Below, one piece after another: positions 7,972 to 20,953 of a stretch of 64,000 bases of DNA. The position numbers were made by a program, and so were the translations under genes. Within the stretch, counting starts at the first letter, position 1. Every line of letters begins with the position of its first letter. Source of the DNA: Gordonia zhenghanii (GTDB lineage Bacteria > Actinomycetota > Actinomycetes > Mycobacteriales > Mycobacteriaceae); NCBI RefSeq assembly GCF_021738965.1, contig NZ_JAKKOQ010000013.1:62001-126000 (forward strand), given 5' to 3'. The notes below the pieces were generated by a model. That model ran no database searches, was not told the origin of the DNA, and worked only from the letters and a program-made list of their open reading frames with translations.

Positions 7972-8781
7972 CTACGGCGAGAGGCTCGTCTGCCCGCGAC
8001 CGTCTGACAGGGCGGCAAGGTAGCTGTCCGAGTCGGCGAACCGCAGTCCGGCGATTCCCGAGCCGTCACTGATCGTCGGCTGGATCGCGGTGATCTCGCG
8101 CTGCGCGGCGAGCAGGTCGTCGACGTTCGTGAACGACGAGACGTCGCGCAACTGCGTCCAGGTGGGCGGCAGCAGGAAATGGTTTCCCGCATCCCAGTCG
8201 GCGAGCGCCGCGGTTGCCGACATCCACTTCGTCTCGGCGGCCTCGCTGGTCTCGCCGTCGGCCTCCTGCCGGTCGGGCATCGACGCGAGGAAGAAGCGCG
8301 TGTCGTACCGGCGACTCTCGTTCTCCGGGGTGATCCAGTGTGCGAGTGGCCGAAGCAGATCGGCGCGCAGCACGAGTCCCTGAGCTGCGAGGAACTCCCC
8401 GAGGGAGATCTCCTTGGCTTCCAGTCGCGCGCGCTCGGAGAACAGCGCCGCGGGGTCGTCGTGCACGGCGTCGGTCGTTCCGGCGAGAAGGACGCCGCAT
8501 TCCTCGAACGTCTCGCGGACGGCTGCGCACACGAGTGCGCGAGCGGACTCCTCGTCGGTGGAGAACACGTCCGCCCAGAAGTCGACCTCGGGTCCCGTCC
8601 AGCGGATGTCGGCGTCGCGGTCCCGCGGGTCCACTCCCCCGCCGGGGAACACGGTCATGCCGCCGGCGAACGCCATCTGCTTGACCCGCCGCTGCAGAAA
8701 CACCTCGATGCCGTCTGCGCCGTCCCGCACGAGTACGACGGTGGACGCGTCCCGCACCGGGACCGCACTGGATTCAGCCAC
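7972..8781 (-). CDS. NUDIX hydrolase (Rv3040c-like)
   Basis: 269 residues. The NUDIX fold begins near residue 12 (A-S-T-V-V-L-V-R-D-G). M-T-V-F-P-G-G-G-V-D at about 40-50 opens the NUDIX box, and A-A-V-R-E-T-F-E-E-C-G-V-L-L closes it, but ~35 residues separate them. The box is therefore interrupted by an insert, as in the NUDT19/CoA-diphosphatase-like branch of larger NUDIX enzymes. A nucleoside-diphosphate derivative, possibly an acyl-CoA or CoA, is a likely substrate by family analogy only. The ATG at 8781 follows a GAGGAGA ribosome site. It lies in the conserved NUDIX - ABC ATPase - serB2 order of mycobacteria. Confidence 0.8.
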   Translation of the reverse strand: MAESSAVPVRDASTVVLVRDGADGIEVFLQRRVKQMAFAGGMTVFPGGGVDPRDRDADIRWTGPEVDFWADVFSTDEESARALVCAAVRETFEECGVLLAGTTDAVHDDPAALFSERARLEAKEISLGEFLAAQGLVLRADLLRPLAHWITPENESRRYDTRFFLASMPDRQEADGETSEAAETKWMSATAALADWDAGNHFLLPPTWTQLRDVSSFTNVDDLLAAQREITAIQPTISDGSGIAGLRFADSDSYLAALSDGRGQTSLSP

Positions 8782-8837
8782 GGAGGTCTCCTCTGATCAC
8801 CATTTGAAGGTCAATCGACACTAACCCGACGCGATTG

Positions 8838-9677
8838 TCAGGCCCTGCGGTGTCCGCCCGCACGACGAGCACGCCGCGCGAAGTAGCGTCCGTCGTCGTA
8901 ATTGAGGACGATGTTCTGCCGGAACGTCGCAGACAGGTTCTCCGCCGTCAACGTGTCCTCGATGGCGCCCTGTGCGACGACGCCGCCCTCCGACAGCATC
9001 AACACATTGGTGAAGCCTGGCGGGATCTCCTCGACGTGATGGGTGATCAACACCATCGCAGGCGAATCCGGATCGGCGGCAAGGATTCCCAGCCGATCGA
9101 CGAGCTCTTCGCGGCCGCCGAGATCGAGTCCGGCCGCGGGCTCGTCGAGCAGGAGCAGTTCGGGATCTGTCATCAGCCCGCGCGCGATCAGCACCCGTTT
9201 GCGCTCGCCCTCGCTCAACGTGCCGAACGTGCGATCGGCGAGATGTTCGGCGCCCATCGACTCGAGGATGTCCGAAGCCTGCGCGCGGTCCATCGGATCG
9301 TATTCCTCGCGCCACCGCCCGAGCACGGCGTAGCCCGCCGAGATCACCAGATCCGACACCTTCTCCTCGGCGGGCACACGTCCGGCGAAAGCCGAACTCA
9401 CCAGCCCGATCCGGGTCGAGAGTTCTCGGACATCGGTGCGTCCGAGCCGCTCGCCGACGACGAACGCCTCGCCGCGCGTCGGGTGGTCGAGAGCCGCGGC
9501 CATGCGCAGCAACGACGTCTTGCCTGCGCCGTTCGGGCCGATGATCACCCATCGTTCGTCGAGCTCCACACGCCAGTCCACGGGCCCGACGAGCGTCGTG
9601 CCGCCGCGTACCAACGAGACGTCGTGGAATTCGATGAGGAGGTCGGGATCAGCGATGGTTTCGGTCACGACGTCCAT
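8838..9677 (-). CDS. ABC transporter ATP-binding protein (Rv3041c-like)
   Basis: 279 residues. It has Walker A G-P-N-G-A-G-K-T, signature L-S-E-G-E-R-K-R-V-L, Walker B L-L-L-L-D-E-P and H-loop I-T-H-H, so the ATPase should be active. The sequence resembles the YlmA/molybdate-iron type ATPases that stand alone in actinobacterial genomes. No permease or binding protein is adjacent, so its transport partner cannot be named. The chosen ATG (9677) begins directly before the conserved strand L-L-I-E-F-H-D-V-S-L. An upstream ATG at 9740 would add 21 residues of non-homologous look and leave only 4 bases before the divergent monooxygenase start. Confidence 0.8.
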   Translation of the reverse strand: MDVVTETIADPDLLIEFHDVSLVRGGTTLVGPVDWRVELDERWVIIGPNGAGKTSLLRMAAALDHPTRGEAFVVGERLGRTDVRELSTRIGLVSSAFAGRVPAEEKVSDLVISAGYAVLGRWREEYDPMDRAQASDILESMGAEHLADRTFGTLSEGERKRVLIARGLMTDPELLLLDEPAAGLDLGGREELVDRLGILAADPDSPAMVLITHHVEEIPPGFTNVLMLSEGGVVAQGAIEDTLTAENLSATFRQNIVLNYDDGRYFARRARRAGGHRRA

Positions 9678-9744
9678 GGTGCCGGATGGACCTGCGTTCC
9701 GTGGCAGCGGAATAAACGAGTGACATATTTCGCTGAACAAGGGC

Positions 9745-10755
9745 GTGACCGATTCTTCTCCCTCCCTTGCCTCGATTCCACTCTCGCTGCTCGACCTGGC
9801 CCAGGTCGGCGACGGTGAGGCGGTCGCCGAATCGCTGCGGTACTCGACCGAGCTGGCGATCTACGCCGACGGCCACGGATACGAGCGCATCTGGTACGCC
9901 GAACACCACAACATGCCGACGATCGCATCGTCGGCTCCCGCCGTGCTGATCGCGCACATCGCCGCACACACGTCGCGGATCCGTCTCGGTGCAGGCGGCG
10001 TCATGCTCCCCAACCATTCGCCGCTCGCGATCGCCGAACAGTACGGTACCCTCGCCGAACTGCATCCCGGCCGCATCGACCTCGGTCTCGGACGCGCACC
10101 CGGCGGAAACCAGGCCGTGTTTCACGCACTGCGCCGCTCGCCGGCTGCGTCCGAGCACTTCCCGCAGGACGTCGTCGAACTGCTCCGCTACTTCTCCGGT
10201 ACCGGCGTCGAGGGAGTCCAGGCCACTCCGGGCAAGGGCTCAGACGTCCCGCTCTACATCCTCGGTTCGTCGCTGTTCGGCGCGCAGTTGGCGGCGGCGA
10301 CCGGCCTTCCGTATGCCTTCGCATCGCATTTCGCGCCGCAGGCCCTCGAACAGGCCGTCGACATCTATCTCCGCGACTTCCGCCCGTCCCCACTGCCCGG
10401 CGGCGGCGAGTCCGAGCCCTACGTGATGGCAGCGGCCGCGGTGATCGCCGACGACGATGCCGAGCGCGCGGCGTCCGAGTTCCACAAGGCCAAGGTGGGC
10501 CGGATCAAGCATCTGTTCAACCAGGGCCGCAACCTCACCGACGCCGAAGCCGAGATGCTGCTCGACGCTCCCCCCGGCGCCCAGGTGAACGAGATGCTCC
10601 GGTACGCCGCCGTCGGGACCCCCGACCAGGTCCGCGAGCAACTGGCCGGGTTCGCAGGCCTCGCACGCGCAGACGAGTTGATTCTCGCACCGTTGGCGGG
10701 CGACCGCGAGGTGCTGCTCGGCACCGTCAAACATCTTGCGCCGCAGGGAGACTGA
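9745..10755 (+). CDS. luciferase-like (LLM class) flavin-dependent oxidoreductase
   Basis: 336 residues. The family pattern is complete: [11 protein letters not shown] near the N terminus, W-Y-A-E-H-H-N-M around residue 50, [12 protein letters not shown] at about 80-90 and [11 protein letters not shown] at about 110-120. These are hallmarks of the YhbW/MsnO8 type of FMN- or F420-using TIM-barrel monooxygenases. The substrate is unknown. The start is a GTG whose upstream overlaps the 5' region of the divergent ABC ATPase gene. It is absent from the mycobacterial order I remember at this point, so it looks like a lineage-specific insertion. Confidence 0.8.
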   Translation: MTDSSPSLASIPLSLLDLAQVGDGEAVAESLRYSTELAIYADGHGYERIWYAEHHNMPTIASSAPAVLIAHIAAHTSRIRLGAGGVMLPNHSPLAIAEQYGTLAELHPGRIDLGLGRAPGGNQAVFHALRRSPAASEHFPQDVVELLRYFSGTGVEGVQATPGKGSDVPLYILGSSLFGAQLAAATGLPYAFASHFAPQALEQAVDIYLRDFRPSPLPGGGESEPYVMAAAAVIADDDAERAASEFHKAKVGRIKHLFNQGRNLTDAEAEMLLDAPPGAQVNEMLRYAAVGTPDQVREQLAGFAGLARADELILAPLAGDREVLLGTVKHLAPQGD

Positions 10756-10797
10756 GCGACCGTTCGTCTGCGGGGTGTGCGCGGCCGGGGCGGGGTT

Positions 10798-10885
10798 TCG
10801 ACTCGCTTCGCTCGCTCAACCGACTACAAGAGGCACGTTCGCTCAACCAACTACAAAACGGGCGCTCAACCAACTACAAAACGGG
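10798..10885. repeat. intergenic repeats related to the dispersed family, running into the end of the PTH2 gene
   Basis: The variant TTTCGACTCGCTTCGCTCGC occurs at about 10798. It is followed by near-identical units of CGCTCAACCAACTACAAAAC plus GGG (about 10840-10886) and a decayed last unit CGCTCGCTCAACGG. The units cross the stop codon of the convergent PTH2 gene at 10874 and encode its last residues. Confidence 0.75.
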
Positions 10886-11659
10886 CGCTCGCTCAACGGA
10901 TACGGGCGCGCGTTCGGCGATCACCGTCATGGAGCCGGGCGCGACCTCGGTGAAGCCCGCGTCCCGGACTGCGGCGGCGGCGCCACTCTCCGCGGCGGTG
11001 CATAACGCCGACCAGCGGCCACTGTCGGCGAGGCGCACGTCCAGCGGACACCCGGAGCCGTACCAGGCTTCGGCATCCTCGACGGCGAAGAGCGCGACGC
11101 CGAGCATCGACGCATGTCCGACCTGCGCGGCGGCCTTTCCGACCGACATCTCCAGGTCCGGGTTGAGCCACAGGCACAGCCCGTCGACGGTGGGCCCAGA
11201 GGTTTCGTTTCCGGAGGACGCGCCCACCGGATCATCGGAGGGGAGGTCGCCGTCGACGTCGGTCCCACCGATCTGCAACTTGCGAATCCGCTGATCCACG
11301 TCGCCGACGCGACTGGGCACGAACGCGCGAACAGAGCAGCCGTCGTGCTCGGCGGTCACGCCCCACAGGCCCTGCACATCGCGCCACGGTTTACCGCGTG
11401 CGCGGCGCGCGATCTTGCGGATCCGGGCATCGCACCACTCGTCCAGACCGGGCGCCCACGGCCCCTCCGGCCCTCCCCGGTCGTCGAGACAGAGCAGGAC
11501 GGCCGCTCGGGCGGCAGCGACGAGCAGTCCGTGCCTGCTCGGCGGATAGGTCTTCTCGATCTGCAGCACCATCTGCATCGCGAGGACGTCCGCGGGGTCC
11601 TCGGGATCCTCGCCGCCGCCGACGTAGCCGACGAGACGGTCGTACGAGTCGACAAACAC
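10874..11659 (-). CDS. PTH2-domain peptidyl-tRNA hydrolase-like protein
   Basis: 261 residues from a GTG (11659) four bases after the serB2 stop. A longer reading frame would overlap serB2. The C-terminal half contains the PTH2 signature: L-W-L-N-P-D-L-E-M-S-V-G-K-A-A-A-Q-V-G-H-A, then the G-C-P-L-D-V-R-L core and V-R-D-A-G-F-T-E-V near the end. This fold cleaves the ester bond of peptidyl-tRNAs to recycle tRNA in the cytosol. The N-terminal ~100 residues are a helical domain of unknown role found in actinobacterial members. The last ~10 residues (E-R-A-P-V-S-V-E-R-A-P-V-L) are encoded by the flanking DNA repeats and look like an acquired tail. Operon with serB2. Confidence 0.75.
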   Translation of the reverse strand: MFVDSYDRLVGYVGGGEDPEDPADVLAMQMVLQIEKTYPPSRHGLLVAAARAAVLLCLDDRGGPEGPWAPGLDEWCDARIRKIARRARGKPWRDVQGLWGVTAEHDGCSVRAFVPSRVGDVDQRIRKLQIGGTDVDGDLPSDDPVGASSGNETSGPTVDGLCLWLNPDLEMSVGKAAAQVGHASMLGVALFAVEDAEAWYGSGCPLDVRLADSGRWSALCTAAESGAAAAVRDAGFTEVAPGSMTVIAERAPVSVERAPVL

Positions 11660-11663
11660 GGTC

Positions 11664-14712
<3,049 letters not shown>

Positions 14713-14926
14713 TGATTCCTCCTCGTGAGCACCGTTGCGTCCGTTGTCCCGGTCGGCGGCACTGGACCTTCGTCCGTCTACTGCTGTGGCGCCGACCGAA
14801 GACAGCGCGCTGCAATATCGATCGTAGACCAGAGGCGGCCACGATTCCGAGTGGGTCCTACGAACTGTCGTACTTACGTGTTCGCGGCCCGATCGACGTG
14901 CAGCGGACCGGTGCTAGCGTGGGCGC

Positions 14927-15967
14927 GTGCACCAATTCCCTCGACGACTCGCACGCGGTCGCATGAGCACCACCACCGCCGCCCTGGCGTGCGCCGCAGC
15001 CCTCGCCGTCGGCCTGTCGGCATGCGGCAGCGACGACGGACTGCTCCGCACCCCCGAGGGGTCGGTGATCTCCACGACGACCACCCGGTTCGCCGAGGTC
15101 AACATAGTCGGAGCCGGTCGAGACTTCTCTCGTACCTGTCTCGCGCCGACCGCCGTCGATCCGGGCCGCACGGATCCGAAGCGCATCGTCGTCACCGACC
15201 CCGCCCTGCTCGACGGCCTGTGCGCGCTCGGCCTCGGACCTCAGGTCAGAGCGATCACCGCCGCGCCCGGTTCGGTGCCCGAGTACCTCGGCCCGCAGTT
15301 GGCCGCGGTGCCGGCCATCGGCGACACACCAGACGCAGCCGCAGTCCGCCAGGCCTCGCCCGACCTCGTGCTGTCGACGCCGGGCACCGCGAAGAGCCTC
15401 GACGCGCTGACGGCGACGGGCGCACTCGGCGACGCGCGCACCGCCGTCGTCGAACCGTCCGACGACTGGAAGGCATCCCTACTGGGCGTCGCCGCGGCCA
15501 CCAACAGGTCGGCGGCCGGCCAGCAACGGGTCGACGAGTTCATCGCCGAGGCGACTCGCGTCGGGCGCGTCATGGACGCCTCGCACAGCCAGGTGTCGTT
15601 GGTGCGCTTCACGCCCGATGAATCGTTCATCGAAGGCACCTCGTCGTTCGGCGCACAGGTCATGTCCCTGGTCGGCGTGTCCCGTCCGGCGCCGCAGCGC
15701 ACGCCCGACGCCGTGCCGATGACGGACGCGAACATGGCCGACGCGGACGCCGACCTCATCTACGTCAGCTATGAGGGTCAGGGCGGTCGTGACCGCGGCA
15801 AGGACGTCGTCCTGTCGGACGAATGGCTCAACCTGGGCGCTCCCACCTGGAAGCGCGTGCTGTCGGTGAACGACGACGTCTGGTATGGCCGACCCGGCGT
15901 CGCAGCCGGTTGGCTGATCGTCAACGACCTCAAGGAATCGCTGAACAGCAGCAGTTCCGGCGACTAG
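14927..15967 (+). CDS. fecB: FecB-like periplasmic binding lipoprotein
   Basis: 346 residues from GTG. A lipoprotein signal ends in L-S-A-C (Cys at about 33), so the protein is anchored on the outer membrane face. The mature part has the two-lobe type III binding-protein pattern: R-I-V-V-T-D-P at the first lobe, P-D-L-V-L-S-T after the first hinge, and the long helix that normally carries siderophore-contacting residues. Family members deliver Fe(III)-siderophores or hemin to ABC importers. The position next to ctaD matches mycobacterial fecB (Rv3044). No permease is adjacent. An ATG at 14963 would shorten the signal to an unusually brief n-region. Imperfect 18-base repeats follow the stop codon. 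Confidence 0.8.
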   Translation: MHQFPRRLARGRMSTTTAALACAAALAVGLSACGSDDGLLRTPEGSVISTTTTRFAEVNIVGAGRDFSRTCLAPTAVDPGRTDPKRIVVTDPALLDGLCALGLGPQVRAITAAPGSVPEYLGPQLAAVPAIGDTPDAAAVRQASPDLVLSTPGTAKSLDALTATGALGDARTAVVEPSDDWKASLLGVAAATNRSAAGQQRVDEFIAEATRVGRVMDASHSQVSLVRFTPDESFIEGTSSFGAQVMSLVGVSRPAPQRTPDAVPMTDANMADADADLIYVSYEGQGGRDRGKDVVLSDEWLNLGAPTWKRVLSVNDDVWYGRPGVAAGWLIVNDLKESLNSSSSGD

Positions 15968-15972
15968 GCCTG

Positions 15973-16022
15973 AAGTCGGTAGAGACGCTGGAGTCGGTAG
16001 AAGAGCTGCAGTCGGTCGAGAA
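15973..16022. repeat. imperfect 18-base tandem repeats after the fecB-like gene
   Basis: AGTCGGTAGAGACGCTGG, AGTCGGTAGAAGAGCTGC and the start of a third copy, AGTCGGTCGAG, lie head to tail between the fecB-like stop and the SNF2 start. No function is apparent; they resemble the small duplications seen at other gene ends in this window. Confidence 0.6.
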
Positions 16023-16068
16023 TATTGTCAGCGGGTCGACGTATAACTGTGCCCATGAAGGTGTGCCC

Positions 16069-18933
16069 GTGAAGGCTCCTACCCTGCGCGTCCTATGGCG
16101 CCCCGGTGTCGGACTCGCGGTGTGGCCCGCGATCGACGCTTCGTCGGCGGCCGCGGGAACGCTCCTCGACGACGTCGCCGAGGTGCCGTCGACTCTCGTC
16201 GATCTGATCGGCGGACGGCGGCTGCGCCATCCCATCGAACTCCGGACCACGACCGGTGGCCGCGAGTTCGTCCACGCCACCGCCGTCGGAGTGCCGACCG
16301 CCGTCCAACTGCTCGATCGGTTCGACCACCTGACGCCCGGCGGCGACGTCGCGTTCTACCGGTATCTCCTCGCAGGCGTGCGTTCGGCGATCGATGCAGG
16401 TGCCGTCGCGCCTGGCACAGTCGAGATCGCAGGCATCGTCGAGGTGCGGTGGCTGCCGATGCCGACGAGCGCCTGGCGCGCATGGCTGCAGGTCGCGCAC
16501 GGGGCTGCGCCTGCGGCGGTCGCGGACAACGGCGGATCGTCGGCCATCACCGATTTCGCGAACGAATTGATCGATCACGAGGTCAGACGCCGGATCGGTG
16601 ATCGGGTCGGGTCGCAGGTCCCGTTGATCGCAGGCCTCGCCGCGCAGGCTCCGTCACCGGTACCCGATCTGCCCGGCGCGCGCGGCGCGTGGACGGACTG
16701 GCTGGCCACCGTCGGACCGGAGGCTGCATCGCTGGTGCTCCGTCTGCACGAGCCGCCCGACGAGCCGACGTCGCCCGGCGACGAACGATGGCGTCTCGAG
16801 GTGTGTCGCCATACGGCGACCGGCGACGTGGTGGCCGTCGCGCCGCATCGGATCGACCCGCACGAGTTGGAGTCAATCACCGGCGACCTCGCGACCGCGG
16901 TCCGCGCCTTCGGACCGCTCGCGACCGCCGACACAGATCCGCACTCACTCGACTTCCTGCTCGACACCCCGGCGGTCGACGACTTGTTCACGCACGGCGC
17001 CGCGGCGATCTCCGAGGCCGGGATCACCGTCTTACTGCCCCGGACGATCGCGGCCATCTCGCCGAGCCTGTCCCTGCGGGCGGCTAAAGCGATCCCGGAC
17101 GGCGGCTCACGCCCGGGGTTCGTCGGCCTCGACGAGATCTCCGACTTCGAGTGGCGGTTGGCGCTCGGCGACGCTCCGGACTCGCCGGAGCTCACTCAGT
17201 CCGACCTCGACGAACTCGCTCAACAGCATGGGAATCTGGTCAAGGTACGTGGGCGGTGGCTGCGCGCCGAAGGCGCCGCCCTGCATCGCGCCGCGGCCTT
17301 CCTCGCCGCCCAACGCGCAGTCTCCGACCCGGACGCCAAACCGACGATGGGCGAGCTGTTGAATCTCGTCGCCGATCCGGTCGACCGACTGCCGGTGCCG
17401 GTCTCGTCGGTCCACGGCCTCGGGTGGCTCGACGACGTCGCGCGCGGCGGAGCGATCGTTCCCGCGCCGGTACAGGCGCCTGCGTCGCTGCACGCCCAAC
17501 TGCGCCCGTATCAACAGCGCGGCCTCGACTGGCTGCACACGCTCGGCGAGCTCGGGGCAGGCGCTGTCCTCGCCGACGACATGGGTCTCGGTAAGACGGT
17601 GCAGGTCATCGCACTGCTCACGACGATGAGAGTCGACGACGGGCACCGTCCGCCCGCGCTCGTCGTGTGCCCGATGTCGGTGATCGGGAACTGGCACCGC
17701 GAGCTGGCGACGTTCGCACCCAGTCTGCGCGTCGCCGTCCACCACGGAGCTGGGCGCTCGGTCGACTCGATTCGTTCCGGCGACGTCGACGTGGTGTTGA
17801 CGACGTTCGCGACTCTCGCTCGGGACCGGGCCGACCTGGCTGCGCTGCCGTGGAGCGAACTGGTCGTCGACGAGGCTCAGCACGTGAAGAACGTGAACAC
17901 CGCTGCCGCGAAGGCGTTGCGTGCCGTGCCGGCCAGACTCCGTATCGCGTTGACCGGAACACCTGTCGAGAACCGATTGGAAGATCTCCGCGCCGTCGTC
18001 GACCTGGTGAATCCGGGAATGCTGGGTACGGCGTCCGCGTTTCGGTCCCGCTTCGCCGAGCCCATCGAACGCGACCGGGACCGCGACGCGTTGCGCCGTC
18101 TCAACGCACTCACCGGCCCGTTCATCCTGCGCCGGACCAAGACCGATCCCGACGTCGCCCCGGACCTGCCGGACAAGTCGGAGCTGATCGTGCGGACCAA
18201 CCTGACCACCGAGCAAGCCGGTCTCTACCAGGCCGTCCTCAACGAACTGCACGAGGCGCTCGCCGAACGCAATCCGGTCGGCGAACGGCGCCGCAGCGTC
18301 CTCGCCGCACTCACGCGACTCAAACAGATCTGCAATCATCCGGCGCACTATCTCGCGGACGGTTCGCCGCTGATGCGCAGACGCCACCACCGCTCCGGCA
18401 AGGTGGAGTTGATGATCGACGTGCTGACGACGTTGATCGCCGAAGGTGACAAGGCGCTGGTCTTCACGCAGTTCGCGGCGTTCGCCGATCTGCTCGCAGG
18501 GTGGCTGTCGCCGATCCTCGGAGTCGAGGTCCCGGTGCTGCACGGCGGTCGTTCACGTACCGAGCGCGACACGATGGTCGAACGGTTCCAGAGCGACGGC
18601 GGCCCGCCGGTCCTGCTCGCGACGTTGAAGGCAGGCGGCACCGGACTGAACCTCGTCGCCGCCAACCACGTCATCCACGCCGACCGCTGGTGGAATCCGG
18701 CGGTCGAAGACCAGGCGACCGACCGCGCCTACCGGATCGGGCAGACCCGCAACGTCCAGGTCCGCAAGTTCGTCTGTGTCGGCACGTTGGAGGAGCGGAT
18801 CGACGAGATGGTGACGGCGAAACGGGAGTTGTCGCAGTTGACGGTGAAGACGGGCGAGAGTTGGCTGTCGGACCTCGACGACGACGCACTGTTCGATCTG
18901 TTGGCGCTGCGCGACGAGGCGGTCGGCGAATGA
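16069..18933 (+). CDS. SNF2-family DEAD/DEAH-type helicase (HelZ-like)
   Basis: 954 residues from a GTG at 16069. Longer frames overlap the fecB-like gene and add low-complexity sequence. The N-terminal ~480 residues carry the region usual for bacterial SNF2/RapA-like proteins (SNF2_N-associated), including the conserved V-K-V-R-G-R-W-L-R-A. The ATPase follows: Walker A D-D-M-G-L-G-K-T at about 503, motif II D-E-A-Q-H at about 600, motif III L-T-G-T-P-V-E-N, and the helicase C lobe with V-L-H-G-G, G-L-N-L and the motif VI Q-A-T-D-R-A-Y-R-I-G-Q-T. It is expected to be a DNA-dependent ATPase remodelling protein-DNA complexes. The stop overlaps the SWIM gene start (ATGA), implying translational coupling. 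Confidence 0.9.
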   Translation: MKAPTLRVLWRPGVGLAVWPAIDASSAAAGTLLDDVAEVPSTLVDLIGGRRLRHPIELRTTTGGREFVHATAVGVPTAVQLLDRFDHLTPGGDVAFYRYLLAGVRSAIDAGAVAPGTVEIAGIVEVRWLPMPTSAWRAWLQVAHGAAPAAVADNGGSSAITDFANELIDHEVRRRIGDRVGSQVPLIAGLAAQAPSPVPDLPGARGAWTDWLATVGPEAASLVLRLHEPPDEPTSPGDERWRLEVCRHTATGDVVAVAPHRIDPHELESITGDLATAVRAFGPLATADTDPHSLDFLLDTPAVDDLFTHGAAAISEAGITVLLPRTIAAISPSLSLRAAKAIPDGGSRPGFVGLDEISDFEWRLALGDAPDSPELTQSDLDELAQQHGNLVKVRGRWLRAEGAALHRAAAFLAAQRAVSDPDAKPTMGELLNLVADPVDRLPVPVSSVHGLGWLDDVARGGAIVPAPVQAPASLHAQLRPYQQRGLDWLHTLGELGAGAVLADDMGLGKTVQVIALLTTMRVDDGHRPPALVVCPMSVIGNWHRELATFAPSLRVAVHHGAGRSVDSIRSGDVDVVLTTFATLARDRADLAALPWSELVVDEAQHVKNVNTAAAKALRAVPARLRIALTGTPVENRLEDLRAVVDLVNPGMLGTASAFRSRFAEPIERDRDRDALRRLNALTGPFILRRTKTDPDVAPDLPDKSELIVRTNLTTEQAGLYQAVLNELHEALAERNPVGERRRSVLAALTRLKQICNHPAHYLADGSPLMRRRHHRSGKVELMIDVLTTLIAEGDKALVFTQFAAFADLLAGWLSPILGVEVPVLHGGRSRTERDTMVERFQSDGGPPVLLATLKAGGTGLNLVAANHVIHADRWWNPAVEDQATDRAYRIGQTRNVQVRKFVCVGTLEERIDEMVTAKRELSQLTVKTGESWLSDLDDDALFDLLALRDEAVGE

Positions 18934-19688
18934 CGGGGCGCAGACGCAAGGCCGCACCGATTCGCGGCTACGGAATCACCGGCTGGTCGCGAGCCTTCGT
19001 GTCCGTCGTCGAAGTCGGAGCCGACCATCGGCACATCACCGGTGCGCGACGCTACTTCCGCGATCGGCACGTCGACGACCTGTCGATCGGCGAAGGATCG
19101 ATCACCTCGTCGGTGCGGGGCTCCCAGCTCGATCCGTTCGATGTGATCCTGCGGACGCGATCCGTCGACGCCGACACCGTCGTCGGCTTGCTGCGGACCA
19201 CCGGCGACGTGGACGATCTGCTCGCGTTGGCGCGCGGCGAACAGCCTGCCGGGCTTGGCAATCTGATCGCTCCGACGGAGTCGGCCGACGTCGAGTCGAG
19301 TTGCACCTGTCCGGACGAGGCTCCGCGCTGCATCCACGTGCTGGCTACCGCATTCGAGGTCGCCGCGGAGATCGATCGCCGACCCACCACGTTGTTGCAG
19401 GTGATGGGCACCGATCTGCCGTCGCTGCTCGCTGCCGCGGGAGGCGACTCGGGGTCAATCGACACAGCGGCCGCCCCGCAGTCCGGCGACGTGCTGCCCG
19501 AGGACTTCTACGGCGACACCGTCGTCCTGCCGCCCCCTCCCCCGTTTCCCGCCGTCGATGCGCTCACCGAACTGGAGCCTGCCGCGCTGCGGACGGCCCT
19601 GCGGGTGTCCGGCGTTCCGGCCACTCAGCTCGCCGAGGCGTTCGACGACCTGGCGACGTTCTACGCGGAGTTGAAACGGCGGACGTAG
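18930..19688 (+). CDS. SWIM zinc-finger protein coupled to the SNF2 helicase
   Basis: 252 residues. The ATG lies within the ATGA overlap with the helicase stop. The SWIM motif is C-T-C-P-x6-C-I-H at residues 125-136 (C125, C127, C134, H136), a zinc site thought to bind DNA or protein. The first ~110 residues match the conserved N-terminal part of bacterial SWIM proteins (R-Y-F-R-D-R-H-V). The C-terminal third is a Pro-rich linker plus a short helical region. SNF2/SWIM pairs occur widely in bacteria, so the two proteins probably work as one complex; its biological role is not established. Confidence 0.85.
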   Translation: MTGRRRKAAPIRGYGITGWSRAFVSVVEVGADHRHITGARRYFRDRHVDDLSIGEGSITSSVRGSQLDPFDVILRTRSVDADTVVGLLRTTGDVDDLLALARGEQPAGLGNLIAPTESADVESSCTCPDEAPRCIHVLATAFEVAAEIDRRPTTLLQVMGTDLPSLLAAAGGDSGSIDTAAAPQSGDVLPEDFYGDTVVLPPPPPFPAVDALTELEPAALRTALRVSGVPATQLAEAFDDLATFYAELKRRT

Positions 19689-19700
19689 GGATTCAAACGT

Positions 19701-19747
19701 CTAACCTGTGATTCGGTGTCAGTGGGTGACACCGAATCACAGGTTAG
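19701..19747. terminator. bidirectional terminator between the SWIM gene and nrdF
   Basis: The left arm 19701-19721 (CTAACCTGTGATTCGGTGTC plus A) pairs perfectly with 19727-19747 around the loop GTGGG. It follows the SWIM stop by 12 bases and faces the end of nrdF, so it can end both converging transcripts. Confidence 0.8.
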
Positions 19748-19749
19748 TG

Positions 19750-20935
<1,186 letters not shown>

Positions 20936-20953
20936 TTACGCGAGGAGGACGAT

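Noticed and set aside
15823..16068. Longer N terminus for the SNF2 protein
   Set aside because: It would overlap the fecB-like gene by ~145 bases and encodes basic, repeat-derived sequence; the GTG at 16069 begins the family-like part.
16055..16072. Five-codon leader peptide M-K-V-C-P-stop upstream of the SNF2 gene
   Set aside because: It overlaps the GTG start, but there is no clear ribosome site or attenuator, so chance is likely.
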